DNA from: Paenibacillus barengoltzii NBRC 101215
GTDB taxonomy: Bacteria; Bacillota; Bacilli; Paenibacillales; Paenibacillaceae
DNA: 64,000 bases
Direction: 5' to 3'
NCBI RefSeq assembly: GCF_004000745.1
Contig: NZ_BILV01000006.1
Coordinates: 1 to 64,000, forward strand
Made by a program: the position numbers and the translations under genes. Shown piece after piece: positions 58,927-64,000 of the stretch. Positions within the stretch are counted from its first letter, which is position 1. Each line of letters opens with the position of its first letter. Below the pieces are notes generated by a model. That model ran no database searches and was not told where the DNA came from. It worked only from the letters and a program-made list of their open reading frames with translations.

Positions 58927-59111
58927 CTAACGCTTGCCAGCAACGCTATTGGGCCAAAAACGGGGGCGATGAAAATCTAACGCTTATGAGAGAGCTTATT
59001 TGCTCGTTTCCCCTTCGAAACAAGGCCTTTTGGCGCAAATAAGCTCACTGGCAAGCGTTAGAAATAAAATCCCCCGTTTTTGGCCCCAATAAGCGCTGTG
59101 GCAAGCGTTAG
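58927..59111. repeat. Structured repeat element, CTAACGCTT-box type, copy 1
   Basis: Forward boxes CTAACGCTT at 58927 and 58977; inverted boxes AAGCGTTAG ending 59061 and 59111. Spacing is 50 and 50 bases, with 185 bases overall. Here the arms are nearly fully complementary over about 77 bases, including CCAAAAACGGGGG versus CCCCCGTTTTTGG and GAGCTTATTTGC versus GCAAATAAGCTC, so the transcript or single strand can form a long hairpin. Confidence 0.85.
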
Positions 59112-59383
59112 CCGAAACTGTGCGCGTTGCTCGGTGGGATTTGAAGCAGTTAGGAGTAACTATAAACATTAAAAGTAACTTGCGCGACGGCAACGTCAAT
59201 CGTTGAGAATAGGGAACTCGCGGAGTAACTAAATTAGCGGCATTAGAGTCACAGGCGGAACAACAACTTAAGAACTGCAGGAATAGTAACCGGAATGACT
59301 GTGGCAGTGATAGTGACAGTGGCAACAACAGCAACAAACAGTAACGACAGCCGAGACAGCTAAAGCAACAGCGAATCAGCGGT

Positions 59384-59568
59384 CTAACGCTTACCAGAAA
59401 CGCTATTGGGCCAAAAACGGGGGTGATGAGAATCTAACGCTTATGAGAGAGCTTATTTGCTCGTTTCCCCCTCGAAACAGGGCCTTTTGGCGCAAATAAG
59501 CTCGCTGGCAAGCGTTAGAAATAAAATCCCCCGTTTTTGGCCCAAATAAGCGCTGTGGCAAGCGTTAG
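59384..59568. repeat. Structured repeat element, CTAACGCTT-box type, copy 2
   Basis: Forward boxes CTAACGCTT at 59384 and 59434; inverted boxes AAGCGTTAG ending 59518 and 59568. Same 50-base spacing and 185-base span as copy 1. Where it differs from copy 1 (for example TTACCAG for TTGCCAG), some changes weaken rather than preserve pairing. Confidence 0.85.
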
Positions 59569-59630
59569 CCGGAGCTACGCACGTTACCTGGAAATGTCAT
59601 GACACTTTTTCAGTTATGGTCTAAACATGC

Positions 59631-59666
59631 AAACAGCCCCCGATCCATAGGATCAGGGGCTGTTTT
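59631..59666. terminator. Terminator of the minus-strand permease pair (importer 3)
   Basis: AAACAGCCCC-x-GATCC pairs with GGATC-x-GGGGCTGTTT around ATA. A T-tract follows on the plus strand (TTTTATAA) and on the minus strand the arm ends in TTT. It lies 5 bases beyond the permease stop. Confidence 0.75.
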
Positions 59667-59670
59667 ATAA

Positions 59671-60501
59671 TTACCCTTTCACCGCGCCGGCGACAACGCC
59701 TTTGACGATGTATTTTTGCAAGAAGATAAAGACGATGATCGAAGGCAGCACCGCCATGACCATAGCGGTCATTGCATATTGCCAGTCGGAGGTGTATTGC
59801 CCAACGAAGGTGTATGCGGCCAGCGTCAGCGTTTTGGTTGCCGGCGAGCCGTTGACCATCAGCAATGGGAGCAGGAAGTCGTTCCAAATCCACATCACGT
59901 CGATGATGATGATCGTGGTCGTGACCGATTTCAGCAGCGGGAAGATCACGCTGAAGAACAATCGGAAGCCGGAGGCACCGTCGATCGTGGCGCTTTCATC
60001 GATTTCCTTCGGAATCCCCTTCACGAAGCCGTGGTAGATGAACAGGGCGAGCGGAGCGCCGAAGCCCCAGTACAGAATGCCAAGTCCCCACGTGCTGTCC
60101 GAGAGATGGAGGTTCTTCGCCATTTGCAGCACCGTCAACATGATCGATTGGAACGGAATCAGCATCGGCATGATACAGATAAAGTAAATGATCGAGCTGG
60201 CTTTGGATTTCGTACGGGCCAGCTTGTACGCAGCGATGGACGAGATTAATATGATCCCGGCCAAGCCGAGGATGGTGACGACCGCATTATTCAGGAACAG
60301 CCGCGGGTAGTTGATGAACTCCCATACATAGCTGTAGTTTTCGAAGGCGAGTTTCTTCGGCAAGGCGATGACATCGGTCATGACCTCGGAGAAGCTCTTC
60401 AGCGAGTTGATGATCGTCAGGAACAACGGATACAGGAACAGGATCGAGAGTAGCACCATCACGATTTCCAGGACGATGCGGCCTGCCGTATTCTTTTTCA
60501 T
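59671..60501 (-). CDS. ABC sugar permease, MalG type (importer 3)
   Basis: A 276-residue inner-membrane subunit with six segments. The EAA loop is ESATIDGASGFRLFFSVIFP and the C-terminal LQKYIVKGVVAGAVKG is typical of the class. GGGAGG precedes the ATG at 60501, which overlaps the stop of the partner gene by one base. With the MalF-type gene upstream it forms a channel, but no solute-binding gene is present between this operon and its kinase. Confidence 0.85.
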   Translation of the reverse strand: MKKNTAGRIVLEIVMVLLSILFLYPLFLTIINSLKSFSEVMTDVIALPKKLAFENYSYVWEFINYPRLFLNNAVVTILGLAGIILISSIAAYKLARTKSKASSIIYFICIMPMLIPFQSIMLTVLQMAKNLHLSDSTWGLGILYWGFGAPLALFIYHGFVKGIPKEIDESATIDGASGFRLFFSVIFPLLKSVTTTIIIIDVMWIWNDFLLPLLMVNGSPATKTLTLAAYTFVGQYTSDWQYAMTAMVMAVLPSIIVFIFLQKYIVKGVVAGAVKG

Positions 60502-61388
60502 TACGCCTCAACCTCCCTGCGTTTGAAGATCGTTAGCTGAATCGCTGTAATAATCAGCACGGCGACGAACAGAATTAGCGCTTTCGCGGTACCATAGCCG
60601 TACAGGTTGTTCTGGAATGTGTCACGGTAAATGTCGTACGCCACACTGTACGTCGTGCCGCCAGGGCCGCCGCCGGTCAAGGACAGGATGACGTCAAATA
60701 CTTTAATCGAGTTGGTCAACGCCATAAAGACGGAGATCGTAATCGATGGAGCAAGCAACGGCAGCGTTACGTTAAAGAATCTGCGGACTGGGCCTGCGCC
60801 GTCCACCGTGGCTGCTTCCTTCAGGTCATCTGGAACCGATTGCAAACCTGCAATGTAAATCACCATGTAAAAACCAATCGATTGCCAAATGGAGACAAAC
60901 AGGATCGAAACAAAGGCAAGTCCAGGTTCACCCAGCCAGCTTAGATCAAATATGCCCCATCCGGTGCTGTCGCCAAGGGACTCAAAGCCTTGCATAAAGA
61001 TGAACTTCCAGATAAAGCCGACAATGACCAAGCTGAGAATGTACGGAATAAAGAAAGCGGCTCTCAGCCAGTTCGTCGTCTTCAGCTTCATATCCAGCAC
61101 CAACGCCAGCAAAATCGCCAGCACGTTGATGATTACGATATAAAGAATCGCGTATTTAATCGTAAACCAGGCGGCCTGCGAGAAGTTCGCGTCACCCATG
61201 AAAATTTGTTTGAAATTGTCCAGTCCGATAAATTTCGGATGCTTGGATATCCCGTTCCACTTGGTCAGGGAATAACGGATTGTCATGACAAACGGATAAT
61301 AGAAGACCGCGATGATAGCTATCAGAATCGGCAATGTAAATACGCCAAACTCTAATTTCTCGCCCCGTTTTCTCCCTAGTTTGAACAT
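60501..61388 (-). CDS. ABC sugar permease, MalF type (importer 3)
   Basis: A 295-residue inner-membrane subunit. RYSLTKWNGISKHPKFIG follows the first segment, and the EAA loop is EAATVDGAGPVRRFFNVTLP. LSLTGGGPGGTTYSVAYDIY is the conserved late block. AAAGAGGTG precedes the ATG at 61388; the longer frame to 61451 is not used. Upstream lie two direct repeats (61418 and 61476), possible binding sites for the response regulator encoded at 63398. Confidence 0.85.
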   Translation of the reverse strand: MFKLGRKRGEKLEFGVFTLPILIAIIAVFYYPFVMTIRYSLTKWNGISKHPKFIGLDNFKQIFMGDANFSQAAWFTIKYAILYIVIINVLAILLALVLDMKLKTTNWLRAAFFIPYILSLVIVGFIWKFIFMQGFESLGDSTGWGIFDLSWLGEPGLAFVSILFVSIWQSIGFYMVIYIAGLQSVPDDLKEAATVDGAGPVRRFFNVTLPLLAPSITISVFMALTNSIKVFDVILSLTGGGPGGTTYSVAYDIYRDTFQNNLYGYGTAKALILFVAVLIITAIQLTIFKRREVEA

Positions 61389-61417
61389 AATGGCACCTCT
61401 TTTTCGTGACGTATTGG

Positions 61418-61498
61418 TATAAACAGCGGTGTGACCGTCTCCCCTATACACTTGGGCTTTTTCGACTATAATGATTATAAAACAGCGGTTATGCCGTC
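61418..61498. promoter_or_regulatory. Pair of direct repeats in the importer-3 control region
   Basis: TATAAACAGCGGTGTGACCG at 61418 and TATAAAACAGCGGTTATGCC at 61476, each followed by GTC; shared core ACAGCGGT, offset 59 bases. The second copy overlaps a minus-strand TATAAT (61474-61479) that could serve the permease promoter. The pattern suits binding of an AraC-type regulator, which commonly uses direct repeats. Confidence 0.5.
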
Positions 61499-61575
61499 AA
61501 AATGGATTTAAGAAAACAGTTAAGGGTAAAAAGGTGAACTCGCTTTTTCGCCCGAGGTACTAGAAATGAGGAGCT

Positions 61576-63405
61576 ATGTTCAACCGCATCCGAAGCATCA
61601 TGACAACGCTTACTGACCGGATCTCGCGTAGGCTGGTCAATAAGCTTATTTTGTTGTTTACGACGATCATTATTCTAGTAGTTGGCCTACTAACCGTTAT
61701 CTCTTATGAGATGCTTGAACAAGAATCCGTAGAGCATAGTATGGCCAGCACCACCAACAACCTGAAGCTGATTAATCAGAAGCTGGAAGATTACCTCGCC
61801 GGTGTGGAACAAATGTCGCTGCCGCAGATTCACTATGAGGACATTCTGCAGGCGATTATGAACGAAGAATCGGATTACGCGTCAAAAATGTACTTGGAGG
61901 ACTATCTGCGAGAGCTGTTTTACTCGCGGAATGACTTGGAGAGCATTTATCTCTATTTGATCGATCAACGCAAATACTACTCTATTACGCGCGAAGCTTA
62001 TAACGTCTCGGTTCGGGTGAGCTATCAGGAGGATATCCCCAATCAGGCGTGGTATAAGCGGGCGATGGAGAGCCGTTTTAACGAAGCCTATCAATCGTTT
62101 ATCGTGCCAGGGGCGAAGTCGGGCTACGACATGGATGTAGAACCGGACTTTATGGGGTATCACCGCGTGCTGCGGTCCTTAGTCACCCGAGAGCCGAAGG
62201 CGATTGTCTCTTTTTATATGAAGCCCACGGTGAAAGATCAAATTTTGAAGGATGTCCCGTTCGAAAACGGAGAGCACCTGCTGTATCTAGATCCGAATAA
62301 TGTTCCGTTTCATGTGGATGATCCTGCTTTTTTGGAGAAGGTTGAGGATGCACCCTGGCTTGCCCGGCTTGAAGAGGGAGATTCCATGAAGCCGATCACC
62401 TGGACCAGTGAGTCTGGCCACAAATATTTGATTATTTACAACATTGAAGCGAACGGGGGCTGGAAGCTGGTCAAACCGATTCCGTACAGCAACCTGTATG
62501 CGGCTGCCCGAGCCACGCGGAATATTGGATATCTCATCGGCACAATATTCTTGTTGATTTCGCTCATTCTGGTGACTCTGTTTTCCAACAAAATTACGAG
62601 TCCGCTGAAGGATTTGTCTCTCCAGATGCGCCGCTTCAGCGAAGGGACCTTTGATGCGGAAATCCCTGTGAAGGGTCAGGATGAGATCGCTTATTTATCC
62701 CGGCATTTCAACCGGATGGTGCGGCGGACGAACGATTTGATTAACGAGCGCTACAAGATGAAGCTGGTGGAGAAGAATGCGATCCTCAAAGCGCTGGAGG
62801 CGGAGATTAACCCGCATTTCCTGTATAATGCGCTGCAGGCGATTTCGACCAAAGCGCTCAAGAGCGGGGACGACGAAGTAGCCGATATGGTGGATGCCTT
62901 GGCGTTGACGCTAAGATATTGTATTAGTGGAAAAGACATCGTGTACGCTAGGGAGGAGCTGAAGCATATTGAACGTTATCTCGCGTTGCAGAAGGCTCGG
63001 TTTGGCAGCCGGCTGCAGGTAACGGTCGAGTGGGAGGAAGCCCTCAAGGAGCTGCAAATTCCCAAGCTGTCTATTCAATCTTTGGTTGAAAACTCCATTA
63101 AGCACGGGCTTGAGAAAATGTCGAGCGGCATCTCGATTCGGATTCGGGCCGAGCTGAGGGATAAGCATGCGGTGATCTCTGTCAGCGACAACGGTCCGGG
63201 CATTTCTCCGGAACGAATGGAGCAAATCCAGACGTCCTTCCGCCAAGAGTGGGAGGAGCAGGAAGGCGAGAACATCGGACTCAAAAATCTGTATACCCGC
63301 TTGAAGCTTCTCTATGGGGAAGAAGCAGAGCTCAAGATCCAGAGCGATGAGCACGGGACGGATATGTGTATGATCATACCGCGAGGGGGCAGCAGTTATG
63401 TATAA
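61576..63405 (+). CDS. Sensor histidine kinase (PF06580 type) of importer 3
   Basis: A 609-residue membrane kinase. TM1 lies at about residues 19-42, an extracellular domain of about 270 residues follows, TM2 lies at about 315-337, then HAMP (ITSPLKDLSLQMRRFSEGTF). The histidine box reads EAEINPHFLYNALQAIS with H414, and the ATPase domain has IQSLVENSIKHGL, DNGPGISPER and GLKNLYTRLKLLYG. GAGGAG precedes the ATG at 61576. Its stop overlaps the start of the next regulator gene by 8 bases, so the two are coupled. Confidence 0.9.
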   Translation: MFNRIRSIMTTLTDRISRRLVNKLILLFTTIIILVVGLLTVISYEMLEQESVEHSMASTTNNLKLINQKLEDYLAGVEQMSLPQIHYEDILQAIMNEESDYASKMYLEDYLRELFYSRNDLESIYLYLIDQRKYYSITREAYNVSVRVSYQEDIPNQAWYKRAMESRFNEAYQSFIVPGAKSGYDMDVEPDFMGYHRVLRSLVTREPKAIVSFYMKPTVKDQILKDVPFENGEHLLYLDPNNVPFHVDDPAFLEKVEDAPWLARLEEGDSMKPITWTSESGHKYLIIYNIEANGGWKLVKPIPYSNLYAAARATRNIGYLIGTIFLLISLILVTLFSNKITSPLKDLSLQMRRFSEGTFDAEIPVKGQDEIAYLSRHFNRMVRRTNDLINERYKMKLVEKNAILKALEAEINPHFLYNALQAISTKALKSGDDEVADMVDALALTLRYCISGKDIVYAREELKHIERYLALQKARFGSRLQVTVEWEEALKELQIPKLSIQSLVENSIKHGLEKMSSGISIRIRAELRDKHAVISVSDNGPGISPERMEQIQTSFRQEWEEQEGENIGLKNLYTRLKLLYGEEAELKIQSDEHGTDMCMIIPRGGSSYV

Positions 63406-64000
63406 TGTATTGATTATCGACGATGAGGAGCCGCTTCGCGAGGCGATTCGGATTCTAGGAAATTGGCAAGAGCTTGAGGTGGATGAAATCCGGGAAGCGA
63501 CGGACGGCAAAATGGGGCTTGCCATGCTCGAGCAGTACAAGCCGGACATCGTTATGGTAGATATGAAAATGCCGGAGTTAAACGGGGTCGAATTCCTGCG
63601 GATTGTCGAGGAGAAGTATCCCGAGCTGCTGACCATTGTGATCAGCGGATATGACGACTTTGAATATACGCGTCAGGCGATTCATGCGAAAGTGGTCGAT
63701 TATTTGCTGAAGCCGGTCAATCGTCAGGATTTGAACCAGGCGCTGCGCAAGGCGGTAGATGTGTTAAATGCCAAACGCGAGCGTCAGAAGGAATCGATCA
63801 CACGAAACATTGCATTTAATATGTCGCTCCCGAAATTAAAGGAGAAGATCTATTTTTCCATTATTGAACGGAGCTTTAAGAAGCAGAGCAGCCAGGCATT
63901 CCTCTCGTTAATTGGGGCGGATGAACCGGATCATCGATATGGCGCGCTCGTCCTGCGGATCTTGAACATGGAAGCTGTCCAGGAGAGCCGGTTTCATCGC
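63398..64000 (+). CDS. Response regulator, YesN type (3' end outside window)
   Basis: The first 201 residues are visible. The receiver has LIIDDEEP (acidic pocket at residues 8-11), phospho-acceptor D55 in VMVDMKMP, ISGYDDFEYTRQA and YLLKPVNR. A linker region follows; the expected AraC DNA-binding domain lies beyond the window. GAGGGGG is before the ATG at 63398, which overlaps the kinase stop codon. It forms a two-component pair with the kinase and most likely controls importer 3; a solute-binding gene may follow it outside the window. Confidence 0.85.
   Translation, partial: MYNVLIIDDEEPLREAIRILGNWQELEVDEIREATDGKMGLAMLEQYKPDIVMVDMKMPELNGVEFLRIVEEKYPELLTIVISGYDDFEYTRQAIHAKVVDYLLKPVNRQDLNQALRKAVDVLNAKRERQKESITRNIAFNMSLPKLKEKIYFSIIERSFKKQSSQAFLSLIGADEPDHRYGALVLRILNMEAVQESRFHR

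Larger units (their letters stand above)
58909..59587. repeat. Direct duplication of a ~220-bp element around a low-complexity spacer
   Basis: The element at 58909-59130 is repeated at 59366-59587 with an exact offset of 457 bases and only scattered differences. The 235-base spacer (59131-59365) is rich in AGTAAC and GGCAACA-like words and has no coding appearance. This region, between the AAA ATPase gene and the third importer, holds no gene that I can support. Confidence 0.8.

Noticed and set aside
58909-59587. CRISPR array
   Set aside because: Only two long copies with internal inverted boxes and one spacer; unit length and symmetry do not fit CRISPR repeats.
58909-59587. Insertion sequence with terminal inverted repeats
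   Set aside because: No transposase frame lies between the repeats, and each copy is itself a complete inverted repeat.

Overview
The window reads as a chromosomal stretch of a Paenibacillus-like low-GC Gram-positive bacterium with moderate GC. The signs are strong AGGAGG ribosome sites, frequent TTG/GTG starts, YesN-type AraC response regulators paired with PF06580-type sensor kinases beside sugar ABC transporters, an aldouronate/xylan gene set, and an MhqR quinone-stress regulon of Bacillales type. All coordinates, motifs and spacings were read by eye; no database or folding program was run. No tRNA, rRNA, CRISPR array, prophage or insertion sequence was seen.

Layout. 1-5.7 kb: the 3' end of a cyclic-nucleotide phosphodiesterase/nucleotidase, a small methyltransferase-like protein, then a minus-strand lipid/envelope group (MGDG-type glycosyltransferase, MFS transporter, PAP2 phosphatase, YkoP-like protein). 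5.7-14.9 kb: an RlmN-family rRNA methylase, CutC, an exported FAD oxidoreductase, a MocR-type regulator lacking the usual PLP lysine, a GNAT acetyltransferase, a nuclease-helicase fusion and a small membrane protein. 14.9-18.5 kb: an mhqR-doxX-nitroreductase-dioxygenase-hydrolase quinone-detoxification set with matching palindromic operators in both promoters. 18.5-28.6 kb: a xylan-fragment system with response regulator, kinase, second response regulator, solute-binding lipoprotein, two permeases and a cytoplasmic GH10 xylanase, preceded by a cre-like site.

29.6-36.4 kb: a nitrite-assimilation locus. nirB, nirD, an FNT-family channel and a sirohaem methyltransferase run forward. A TrpD2-like protein and an ANTAR regulator run divergently. 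The nirB leader carries two GlnR/TnrA-type boxes, a good promoter, two hairpins with AATGGN hexaloops, and a terminator that competes with the second hairpin, which is the expected layout of an ANTAR antitermination switch. 36.7-40.1 kb: polysaccharide deacetylase and glucuronate catabolism (uxuB-type SDR, uxuA, a GntR regulator). 40.4-47.2 kb: a PTS regulator, an ascorbate-type PTS (EIIA, EIIB, EIIC), a phosphotriesterase-like lactonase, a creatininase-family hydrolase and a SIS-domain protein, together a complete-looking catabolic operon of unknown substrate. 47.3-64 kb: GH8 exo-oligoxylanase, an ABC sugar importer with its own kinase/regulator pair, a luciferase-like monooxygenase, GH43 xylosidase, an AAA ATPase, then a third permease pair with a third kinase/regulator pair that runs off the window.

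The genes largely form a hemicellulose-degrading lifestyle: import of xylo- and aldouronic oligosaccharides, intracellular cleavage by GH10/GH8/GH43, and use of glucuronate by Uxu enzymes. The most unusual non-coding signal is a set of five intergenic elements with one shared geometry (two forward and two inverted boxes, about 50 bp apart in each arm, 183-185 bp overall) but three different box sequences.
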